Below are positions 34,974-42,120 of a stretch of DNA of 64,000 nt, piece by piece. Source of the DNA: Rariloculus sp963665575 (GTDB lineage: Bacteria > Pseudomonadota > Gammaproteobacteria > Steroidobacterales > Rariloculaceae). The position numbers were made by a program, and so were the translations under genes. The stretch is taken from NCBI GenBank assembly GCA_963665575.2, contig CAXXDW010000004.1, positions 124,001 to 188,000 on the forward strand. The letters are read 5' to 3'. Within the stretch, counting starts at the first letter, position 1. Each line of letters begins with the position of its first letter. The notes beneath the pieces were generated by a model. That model was not told where the DNA came from, ran no database searches, and saw nothing but the letters and a program-made list of their open reading frames with translations.

Positions 34974-36018
34974 ATGGGACGAACGGCGGTATTGGTTGCG
35001 TGCGCAGTGCTCGCCGGTCCCGTTGCATTCGCTCAGGATGCAAGCGGAGAGTCACTGTCTGACTGTGTCGTTGAGCAGGGAGTGGCCTATCTGTGTGGGT
35101 TTATCCTTCCGGAAGACATCGTGAATGTCGGATCCACCGGGCTGGTACTCGCCTCCGGTCATCGTGCGCCCGGTCATATGTATCTGATCGATCCTGCAAA
35201 AGGCACCTGGTCGGAGCTGATACACAACGACGACTTCAGGCTGCAGCACGATACCAACGCCTGGCCCGGGTGTCCGGGCCCTGTGAACCTAGAAGCGTTC
35301 GACGTGCACGGCATGAGCCTTGCAGAAACGTCGCCCGGGCGCTTTAGCGTCTACACGACGAGTCACGGCGAACGCGAGGCCATCGAGACCTACGATCTCG
35401 ACCTGACCGGCGCGACGCCTGTCCTCACGTGGACAGGCTGTGTTCTATTGCAGCAGGACGGCTATTTCAATGCTGTCGCGCGGCTCGCGGACGGCGGCTT
35501 CGTGACGACCAGAATGATCGATAACGACACAAACCCATCAAGTGTTCTCGGAACAATCACCGGACGCGTGTTCGAATGGCATCCCGGCGGGGATCTGCTG
35601 CCACTGGCCGGCACCGAGTTGTCGCTGCCGAACGGCATCGCTGTTTCGGCAGACGAGCGTTACCTGTATGTTGCTGCCAGCGGCACGGAGGAACTGGTCC
35701 GGTTTGACCGCCGTGCGACTCCGATGGCCAAGCGCACAGTGTCAACGCCCATGGGTCCGGACAATATCCATTGGGGTGGCAATGGCAAGCTGCTGATCGC
35801 GGGGCCCCTACCCTGCTGACCCTGCGAGCTGCGACGCTGAACGCTGCTCGGCTGGCTGGGCAGTGATCGAAGTCGACCCGGATACGCTCGAGATTTCACG
35901 CCTCGGCGGTGTGGATGAAACCGCCGCGATGCAATGGGCGAGCGCCGCCATCCGTGTTGGCAACGAGATTTGGGTCGGCAGCAATCAGGATCGGATCGCT
36001 CGTTTCCCGCTGAACTGA
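34974..36018 (+). pseudogene. SMP-30/gluconolactonase-like secreted propeller, frameshifted
   Basis: The first frame (34974-35819) has a signal peptide (1-~21) and propeller blades (YLIDPAKGTWSELIHNDDF, YFNAVARLADGGFVTTRMID, LSLPNGIAVSADERYLYVAA, GPDNIHWGGNGKLLIAGPL), then hits TGA at 35817. The neighbouring frame continues at once with DPASCDAERCSAGWAVIEVD and ends in VGNEIWVGSNQDRIARFPLN with a stop at 36016-36018, completing the propeller. The break lies in GGGGCCCCTACCC near 35800-35815, so a single-base indel, real or from sequencing, is enough. The intact product would be ~347 residues. Confidence 0.7.
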
Positions 36019-36043
36019 AAACCCGCATCAACGCAGAAGCAAC

Positions 36044-36199
36044 GACACCCGACTACGCTACGAGTTTACGCTGGAAGATCCGGAGTACCTGACCGGCACG
36101 ATCTCCGGCTACCAGGATTTCATCGTGATGCCGCCGGAAGAATTTCCCGAATACAACTGCGACCCTCTCTCCGGCAGCCGCCACCTCGGTCCAGAGTAG
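36044..36199 (+). pseudogene. orphan C-terminal fragment of a DUF6152-neighbour type secreted protein
   Basis: A frame without a start encodes TRLRYEFTLEDPEYLTGTIS followed by GYQDFIVMPPEEFPEYNCD and a TAG at 36197-36199. It resembles the C-terminal LDDPEFYASPLVGEF region of the 33.9-kb gene and C-termini common in that group of secreted proteins. With the frameshifted gene just upstream, it marks a small zone of gene decay. Confidence 0.5.
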
Positions 36200-36285
36200 T
36201 CGTTAACCCCACAAAAAGAACAAGTGGGTTCTCCGATGTTCGCTGCAATTGTGGAGTCGCGCAAGACGCGACAACGACTGTGCAT

Positions 36286-37134
36286 TCAGCACCTGGCGGG
36301 CGTGTCGAAGCAGCTCGCATCGTATATCGCTTCCTTGCGCGTGCCGTCCGGCATGATCTGATCATAGACCTTCATCGTCTCGGCATTGAAAACGATGTGG
36401 TTGCCACCGTGGGCGCCGCCCCATGAGACAAAAAAGACTTCATCGGCGATCTGTGTTGCGTGCGTCGCGTGAGACGCCTCGTCGGCACCGTCTTCGCTGA
36501 CAATGGTTGCATCATCGGCTACCGCAACGCTCGTGGTGCCGCGATCCGTCTCATACCGGAGCACTTTGCCGCGCAGTGCTTCCCTGGCTGCCAGGTCCGC
36601 AGGTGACAACGGACCCGCTGCCGGTTCCGGTGGGCCGCCGGAAGGACCGGGCTGACCGGCACGCCGAGCGTTGGCCGCAAGAGTCTGCATCGCTTCTTCG
36701 CGACTCATCACATCCCCCTCCGGAGCAATGCAGTCGCTGGAGTTGCGGCAATGCACGACGCCATGAATCAGCCGGTACCGGTCACCTCCGCCGAGATGTG
36801 CGTTTACGGTCATGGCGTCAAAATCGACCACGACATTGTCGCCGCCGCCCGGGGTTTCCCAGGACATGAAATAGATGTTGTCAGCGACGCGTGATACCTG
36901 TGGACTGACCAGGGCAACAACACCATCGAATCTTCCGCCGACGCCGCGCCACTTCAGTCTGTGCTCTGACATCAGGAGCTGAAATCCACCGAAATCGTAA
37001 TACTCATAATTGATGACGTCGCCATCCATACCGGCATAGCCGGAGCCTGGCGGGTCGGATTCCTGCGCAACCGCCGGGAAAACCAGCAGCATAGATACAA
37101 CTGCAAGTAGGGTTCTGGTCATAATCTCACTCAT
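36286..37134 (-). CDS. secreted MoaF-like protein with tandem domains
   Basis: The 282-residue protein has a signal peptide (~5-23). Two similar lipocalin-like halves carry IYFMSWETPGGGDNVVVDFD (~93-112) and VFFVSWGGAHGGNHIVFNAE (~238-257), the SW-x-G-x-VDF pattern of the MoaF/phenolic-acid-decarboxylase-like group. A Pro/Gly linker with REEAMQTLAANARR separates them. It overlaps the end of the upstream cytochrome gene by 8 bp (start ATG 37134, alternative 37122), so it belongs to the flavocytochrome operon. A role in handling the phenolic substrate or product is a guess. Confidence 0.65.
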   Translation of the reverse strand: MSEIMTRTLLAVVSMLLVFPAVAQESDPPGSGYAGMDGDVINYEYYDFGGFQLLMSEHRLKWRGVGGRFDGVVALVSPQVSRVADNIYFMSWETPGGGDNVVVDFDAMTVNAHLGGGDRYRLIHGVVHCRNSSDCIAPEGDVMSREEAMQTLAANARRAGQPGPSGGPPEPAAGPLSPADLAAREALRGKVLRYETDRGTTSVAVADDATIVSEDGADEASHATHATQIADEVFFVSWGGAHGGNHIVFNAETMKVYDQIMPDGTRKEAIYDASCFDTPARC

Positions 37135-37471
37135 CGTTGCGCATCAGGTAGGCGATCACCGCTTCAAGGTCCGCGTCTGATACTTCGGACTGCCGGAACG
37201 GCGGCATCTGGGGAGCGACCCAGGTGCGCACCCGCGCGACAATCAATTCCTCGGTCAGATTCGTCCGCTCGTCGACCACGGCGGGCAAAGCGCCCTGATA
37301 ACGCTCCTCGAGGATGCGGGTGGCAGCTTCACCGGACGCGTGACAGATCGCACACCAGTTGTCGTACACAATGCGCCCGCGCTCGACCGGATCGTCCTGG
37401 GCGAGGGCACCGTTCGCGGAAAGTGACAGCGTGAATGTCAGGATGGTCCTGAGCATCAATGTGCGGTTCAT
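37127..37471 (-). CDS. small periplasmic cytochrome c (PCMH cytochrome subunit-like)
   Basis: The 114-residue protein has a signal peptide (~1-25) and a class-I heme domain: CAICH attachment motif, EERYQGALPAVVDERTNLT, and distal Met in MPPFRQSEVSD, ending with VIAYLMRND. This is the size and pattern of the cytochrome subunit of p-cresol methylhydroxylase (PchC) and eugenol hydroxylase (EhyA). Its ATG overlaps the stop of the flavoprotein gene by 4 bp, indicating coupled synthesis of a flavocytochrome complex. Confidence 0.88.
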   Translation of the reverse strand: MNRTLMLRTILTFTLSLSANGALAQDDPVERGRIVYDNWCAICHASGEAATRILEERYQGALPAVVDERTNLTEELIVARVRTWVAPQMPPFRQSEVSDADLEAVIAYLMRNDE

Positions 37472-38967
37472 GCGCGGTCCCCCCGCATGTGGCGGGGCCA
37501 TATACCGTTTTTCCCCGGAGCCATGATTCCGTTGGGATCGGTGACGTCCTTCAGTTCTTCATAGAATCGCCGCAGTCGGTGATTGTTGAAGCTGAACTGG
37601 GCCATGGCATCGTCCATGTAGGGAGTCGACACGCGGTAGGGACCCAGTCCTTGCTCACCGGTCGAGGCGATCCAGTCCTTGATCATCCTCATGGTGGTTT
37701 GATTGTAATCGTCATCCCCCGGTCTCAGCAGTGCGCTTGAAGTGGTGACCATCTCGTGCGGGGTCTCGACGTGGTGGGCCATGCCGAAGTAACGCCGACC
37801 GTGCCGTTTGGAAGCCTCGTCAAGCAGCAGAATCAGGTCCCACGCCGCCTGGCCGTCAAACGGCAGCGCCATGGAGAAGTAGGTCTTGTGCAAGGAGGCG
37901 CCAAGGCTCGGAATACCGGCCATCAGCCGATCCGGACTGCGGCCCAGGCTATCCAGGTCGTACGGCGTCGTATAGAGGTTTGATGCAAACGTGGTCCCCG
38001 GCATGGCATCGTTGTACGCGTCCTGCACGTGCTCCCAGTGCTGCTTGACCACCCCCTCGAGACCGTAGAATGCAACGCGGTTGTTCCAGCCGCCGGGATT
38101 GTCCGGGTTTTCCTCGCCTTCCTGGACAAACGGATAGCGATACAGCGTCGCATTGTTGTTTATGATCCCGCCGAGTCTGAGCGGTCGCATCGTGTCGATC
38201 ATCGGAATGATCTTTTCGTTCCGGTCGGTCATGATCGAGGCAGCCAGATAGGCGGGCGGTTCCGGGCGCAGCCATATGCCCATTTTGGTAACCACGCCAT
38301 AATTGGTCTGACAGAACAATTCATCGATACGCGGCCCGATACTTCGCCGGTAGTGCTGCCAGGTCTGACCGCCCGGTATGGCGCCTTGCCCGGTTCGCAT
38401 GACTTCGCCATTCGGCAGCACGACTTCCATTCCGCAGAGGAAATTCACGCGCTGGCCCTGATCGGTATAGCCGAGACCGTATTCGATCGTGTTGCCGATG
38501 ATGCTGCCCCAGCCCGGACTCGGCACATCGAGCCACAATTTGATGTTTCGTTCTCGCAGATAGCGGTACAACTCGAAGAAACTGACCCCGGGCTCGACGA
38601 GGGCGTACGCGTTCGCCTCGTTGACCTCGAGGATGCGATTCATGCGCTTCAGGTCCAAATTGACCGTGCCGTTGACCACCCCGGCGGGGCCGCCGTAGCC
38701 GAAATTCTTGCCGGTTGAGTTCACCCAGAACGGGATCTGGTAGCGATTTGCGATTTGAACGACTGCTTGTACTTCCTCGACATTCGCCGGCGCCACCGCC
38801 GCAGACGGCACGGGTTCCTGATCTGTCTGGTACAGCGGCGACACGCCATCGCGATAGCCCTGCAAATGCTCATCGCTTGAATAGACGTACTCGCTTCCGA
38901 CTGCCCGCCTGAATTCCTCAAGAAGATCGGAGAAATCGGACTCGGTTAGACCCGGTGGGAGTGGCAT
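37468..38967 (-). CDS. VAO/PCMH-family FAD flavoprotein, 4-alkylphenol hydroxylase-like (copy 1)
   Basis: The 499-residue protein has PCMH/vanillyl-alcohol-oxidase landmarks: the FAD PP-loop PFWVNSTGKNFGYGGPA, VNLDLKRMNRILEVNEANAY, ALVEPGVSFFELYRYL, and the C-terminal MDDAMAQFSFNNHRLRRFYE and PNGIMAPGKNGIWP. Family enzymes dehydrogenate and hydroxylate para-alkylphenols (p-cresol, eugenol, vanillyl alcohol) through a quinone methide, passing electrons to a cytochrome c. The cytochrome gene follows with a 4-bp overlap. No signal peptide is visible, so export would need another route. It is transcribed from element C. Confidence 0.9.
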   Translation of the reverse strand: MPLPPGLTESDFSDLLEEFRRAVGSEYVYSSDEHLQGYRDGVSPLYQTDQEPVPSAAVAPANVEEVQAVVQIANRYQIPFWVNSTGKNFGYGGPAGVVNGTVNLDLKRMNRILEVNEANAYALVEPGVSFFELYRYLRERNIKLWLDVPSPGWGSIIGNTIEYGLGYTDQGQRVNFLCGMEVVLPNGEVMRTGQGAIPGGQTWQHYRRSIGPRIDELFCQTNYGVVTKMGIWLRPEPPAYLAASIMTDRNEKIIPMIDTMRPLRLGGIINNNATLYRYPFVQEGEENPDNPGGWNNRVAFYGLEGVVKQHWEHVQDAYNDAMPGTTFASNLYTTPYDLDSLGRSPDRLMAGIPSLGASLHKTYFSMALPFDGQAAWDLILLLDEASKRHGRRYFGMAHHVETPHEMVTTSSALLRPGDDDYNQTTMRMIKDWIASTGEQGLGPYRVSTPYMDDAMAQFSFNNHRLRRFYEELKDVTDPNGIMAPGKNGIWPRHMRGDRA

Positions 38968-39016
38968 GTGGCTGACCTCCGTTGCTCAGGGAGAACCCGG
39001 ACTGCGAATAACTGGC

Positions 39017-39055
39017 AGTATATAACTTGACAGACGTAAAGTTAACTACTAGATT
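39017..39055. promoter_or_regulatory. bidirectional promoter/operator element, copy C
   Basis: Rightward TTGACA (39027-39032), 17 bp, TAGATT (39050-39055). Leftward TTAACT (complement of 39040-39045), 17 bp, TATACT (complement of 39017-39022). The palindrome here is TTGAC-AGAC-GTAAA, with one mismatch in the right arm. Flanks AGTATA, AAGTTAA and ACTAGATTGG are shared with copy A. It drives flavocytochrome module 1 leftward and the small Tat protein gene rightward. Confidence 0.75.
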
Positions 39056-39113
39056 GGCATCGAGGATCTCTGCCTCGCTCGCCGCTGCGCGATCATCCTG
39101 GAGGCCATGCACA

Positions 39114-39707
39114 GTGCTCACCAGAAGAACATTGCTGCAGATGAACGCCGCATTGCTCGCCCTGCCCGTAGCATCCAGAGTTGCTGCCGGCATGGCCGAC
39201 CCACAATTGCCCCGCCTGGCAGGCAACGTTTTCTTTGATAAGCGTGTCCGTGACTGCGCTGTCTTCGCGGACTACGCCGCCGAAGCGGGCGCTGCAACGC
39301 GCTCTGTCGGCGATGAAATCTCGGCACTGACGTATGAAGCGCTCAAGCCCGCTTTGACGCGGGAGTCCGGGATCGTTGCCGGACTGACGCCGGAACCCAT
39401 GGCATTTCTTTTTGAGGTCATGGCTCGGGATGCGGGCCAGCATCTGGCGTTCCGAGGTAACCACTATTATTCCGGCGGGAGGCTGTCAGGACACCAGTTC
39501 AAAGCTCCTGTGTCCCTGCTGAATGAAAACGATCGGCTTTTAGGCGTCGCCGGGGACTGGACTGGTGAACTGGTCGAGATCCTGAGTCGACTTGATCCGT
39601 CCGATATCAGTTCGGCAACTTCATATACCTGCTCGACCGGTGATCATGTGCCGCAACATGATTTCAGACTCGTCTCCTGGGTCTTTGCGCCTTTGCCCCC
39701 GGGATGA
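39114..39707 (+). CDS. small Tat-signal protein divergent from flavocytochrome module 1
   Basis: The 197-residue protein starts at GTG 39114 with GGAGG 9 bp upstream. A Tat-type signal (LTRRTLLQMNAALLALPVA) precedes GNVFFDKRVRDCAVFADYAA, ESGIVAGLTPEPMAFLFEVM and a C-terminal HDFRLVSWVFAPL. No named domain is recognised. It parallels the gene at 43.8-44.3 kb: Tat signal, then a V.FD.RV motif, an 'ESxxIAGxT' segment and a C-terminal 'W...AP'. That copy is also next to a VAO flavoprotein. I suggest an accessory factor for the flavocytochrome, such as export or FAD loading. Confidence 0.65.
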   Translation: MLTRRTLLQMNAALLALPVASRVAAGMADPQLPRLAGNVFFDKRVRDCAVFADYAAEAGAATRSVGDEISALTYEALKPALTRESGIVAGLTPEPMAFLFEVMARDAGQHLAFRGNHYYSGGRLSGHQFKAPVSLLNENDRLLGVAGDWTGELVEILSRLDPSDISSATSYTCSTGDHVPQHDFRLVSWVFAPLPPG

Positions 39708-39761
39708 CGGACCTTCTGTCGTATTTCGCTGCAAGAATGTGAGCAGCAGCGGCATCAGCGC

Positions 39762-41591
39762 CTAATACTCAAGGACATTGCCCAGAGCCGGATTGATCCC
39801 GCTGTGAAAGCCGCCCTGGTCGCGCACGACACGTGGCACGAGGTCGTCGTCGTACCAGACAAACACGAGACCGTGGGCGTCTCCGAAGTTCGGCATGTCG
39901 ATCGCATGGGTCTGAACGCGCTCCTCGGTGTCGAACACATAGACCCGGCCATCCGCATTACTCGTGCCCCACATTTCGCGCCCATTCGGTGCGAGCAGTA
40001 CATGATCGACCTGGTAGCCGGAAAAGACGGTCTCTACCGCCCGGCCGCGCTCGGTATTGATAACGGTCATCGTGCGGCCAAACATACCGGTGGTCTCGCC
40101 CTTGTCGGCAACCCAGATCTCCGATTCATCAGCATTGAGGCTTGCGCCGTACGGACCTATGCCGGTAGGCGTCGTCCAGGCGACTTCACCGGTCTCGAGA
40201 TTGATCTTGTTCAGGTAAGAGTTCGCGCCGACAGGCACGTACATGAACTCCTGAGCCGAGTCGACGACGACCCAGTTGGCGCGAAAGCCCGGGTAAGGGT
40301 ATTCCTGAACGACTTCCCAGGTCCCCGGATCGACCTTCGCTACCCAGAACGGGCGCATCGTCGCATAGCGACCCGTGTTGTACTGCGAGGCGGCTATGTA
40401 GGCAGAGATTGACGACGCTCCGTAACCGCCCGGCTGCATCAGGATGTAGATGAACTCGTTATCGGTGAACGAGGTGTATGAGACGCCGCCGAGTTCCTCG
40501 TCACGTACGCCCCCGATGACCTCGTCGGTTTCAGGATCCATCAGGAAAACGTCGAGCCCGTCGACGTCACGGGCGAACGTGTCGACGAGCATGTAGCGGT
40601 CCTGAAAAATCTGCGCATGATGCATGCGCCCGCCGATTGCGAGCTGCTCGACCGGCTGCAGCGTGATCGCATCCGCCTTGATCAGCGATGCCGGCGAATC
40701 GAGCCGCGACCCCCCGGGCCCGGGGCTGCCGATAGGCCGATCCTCAGCACCGGCAAATGACGGACGAGGGCCGGCTACATAGACGTAGCGGCCATCGGGC
40801 GTGACTGCCGTCGAGTGTATCGACGTGCGCATCTCATCCGGAAACCGGTGATACGCGATGACTTCCTTGGTGGCCGCATCACCGACCACAACGTGCGTTG
40901 AGCCCGCATCGAACTGGCCTGCGTTGGGAAAGTCGATCCCTGCCGGATAGCCCGCGCCGGTGGCTTCGTAGAAATAGACCTTGCCCGCTTCCGGTGTGAA
41001 CTTCGGTCGGCCTGCATCGTAGGTTCGCACCAAACGGATGTCGTAGCCGCGCATAATGTTGCCGGTTACGGACTTGCGTTGCCAGCCCGCAAGCACGGTG
41101 TCGAACTCTTCGATCTGCTGGACGAGTTCGTCGCGTGCCGAAATCACGAAGTTGTCGGTCGATGCGTAGAAGCTGTAGTCGCGCGCGCTGGCCAGCGAAG
41201 CGACAAGCTCCTCGATGATGCCCGCGTCGACGTCGAGGTTCGCGAGTGTGCGGATATAGGCGGCGGTCGCAACCAGATCTTCGCTGGTCGCGTTGAGCGC
41301 GTCTGCGACATCGCCCATTTCGGGGTTCGTATTGAGCTGATACAGAATGTCGAATGCGCTCGGCGCATGCCTGAGTGCGGGCCCGATATCGCCTTCGCCC
41401 GAGTTGCCGTGGCAGTCCCAGCACGCGCCGGTTCCACGATAGATCTCTTCGCCTCGCGCCAGCAACGCGTCAATATCGCTCACATCGATGCTCACCGCGC
41501 CGTCTGAATCCGATGCGGACTGCCCGCAGGCGACGAGCACGGTCGCCGAAAGGACAGGAACCAGGCAGCGAGACAGATTACTTTGAAACAT
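39762..41591 (-). CDS. lipoprotein with cytochrome c domain fused to a beta-propeller
   Basis: The 609-residue protein has lipobox LVAC (Cys ~22). A cytochrome c domain at ~40-125 carries CWDCH (57-61). A long YVTN/cytochrome-cd1-like propeller follows: IHSTAVTPDGRYVYVAGPRP, GRMHHAQIFQDRYMLVDTFA, WVVVDSAQEFMYVPVGANSY, GPYGASLNADESEIWVADKG and VDHVLLAPNGREMWGTSNAD. The architecture recalls NirN/NirF-like or quinohemoprotein propellers, but no d1-heme ligand set is evident. It lies downstream of flavocytochrome module 2 on the same strand and is a plausible electron acceptor or dehydrogenase partner. Confidence 0.82.
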   Translation of the reverse strand: MFQSNLSRCLVPVLSATVLVACGQSASDSDGAVSIDVSDIDALLARGEEIYRGTGACWDCHGNSGEGDIGPALRHAPSAFDILYQLNTNPEMGDVADALNATSEDLVATAAYIRTLANLDVDAGIIEELVASLASARDYSFYASTDNFVISARDELVQQIEEFDTVLAGWQRKSVTGNIMRGYDIRLVRTYDAGRPKFTPEAGKVYFYEATGAGYPAGIDFPNAGQFDAGSTHVVVGDAATKEVIAYHRFPDEMRTSIHSTAVTPDGRYVYVAGPRPSFAGAEDRPIGSPGPGGSRLDSPASLIKADAITLQPVEQLAIGGRMHHAQIFQDRYMLVDTFARDVDGLDVFLMDPETDEVIGGVRDEELGGVSYTSFTDNEFIYILMQPGGYGASSISAYIAASQYNTGRYATMRPFWVAKVDPGTWEVVQEYPYPGFRANWVVVDSAQEFMYVPVGANSYLNKINLETGEVAWTTPTGIGPYGASLNADESEIWVADKGETTGMFGRTMTVINTERGRAVETVFSGYQVDHVLLAPNGREMWGTSNADGRVYVFDTEERVQTHAIDMPNFGDAHGLVFVWYDDDLVPRVVRDQGGFHSGINPALGNVLEY

Positions 41592-41638
41592 GCTCTTCCC
41601 CCGGTTTTTTTGACTGGACTAGCGCTTTCGCGCCCGTA

Positions 41639-41782
41639 TCACGATTCGATCCTGTCTGCCGTCGCCGCCGTGGCTGCCGATGACCCGGCGATTCCATCGC
41701 TGCTCGAGTTACACGCCGTTACGAGCAGGACAAGACCGCTTGCCACTGCAGGGAAAATCCGCGCTTGGCGAGTCTCTCTCAT
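41639..41782 (-). CDS. very small predicted lipoprotein
   Basis: A 47-residue frame whose ATG (41782) overlaps the stop of the cytochrome gene as ATGA. It encodes a signal peptide with lipobox: ARIFPAVASGLVLLVTAC, then NSSSDGIAGSSAATAATADR. The mature part would be only ~23 residues of low complexity. Coupled start, coherent signal peptide and lipobox argue for a real gene; a truncated N-terminus of a lost larger lipoprotein is the alternative. Confidence 0.55.
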   Translation of the reverse strand: MRETRQARIFPAVASGLVLLVTACNSSSDGIAGSSAATAATADRIES

Positions 41783-42120
41783 TCGTTGTTGCGGGTCAGG
41801 AAGGCAACAAGAGCTTCGAGCTCCGAGTCGGAGATCTCCGTCGGCCGAAACGGCGCCATGCCGTTCGTCCAGGTCCGCACAACGGCATTGATGTACTCCG
41901 GTGTCAGGTTCGTGCGCTCGGTCAGCAACCCGGGCACGGCGCCCTCGTATCGCGCCTCGAGCACGAAGGTTCCGCCTTTCTGCACGCCAGCGCCGTGGCA
42001 GTACTCGCACTTGTCCACGTAGATCCTTTCTCCCAACGCGAGTGCGGAGTCCTGGGCGGCCGCGCCGCCATACGCAAATGGCAGGATCAGCAGTGAAGCA
42101 ACTACAGTGGTCGTTCTCAT
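41779..42120 (-). CDS. small periplasmic cytochrome c (PCMH cytochrome subunit-like), copy 2
   Basis: The 113-residue protein has a signal peptide (~1-22), heme motif CEYCH, VLEARYEGAVPGLLTERTNL, and distal Met in GMAPFRPTEISD, ending VAFLTRNNE. It is clearly paralogous to the cytochrome at 37.1-37.5 kb (same EARY-GA-P-ERTNLT and PFR-EISD blocks). The start overlaps the flavoprotein stop by 4 bp and its own stop overlaps the next small gene, so module 2 is a tightly coupled operon. Confidence 0.88.
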   Translation of the reverse strand: MRTTTVVASLLILPFAYGGAAAQDSALALGERIYVDKCEYCHGAGVQKGGTFVLEARYEGAVPGLLTERTNLTPEYINAVVRTWTNGMAPFRPTEISDSELEALVAFLTRNNE

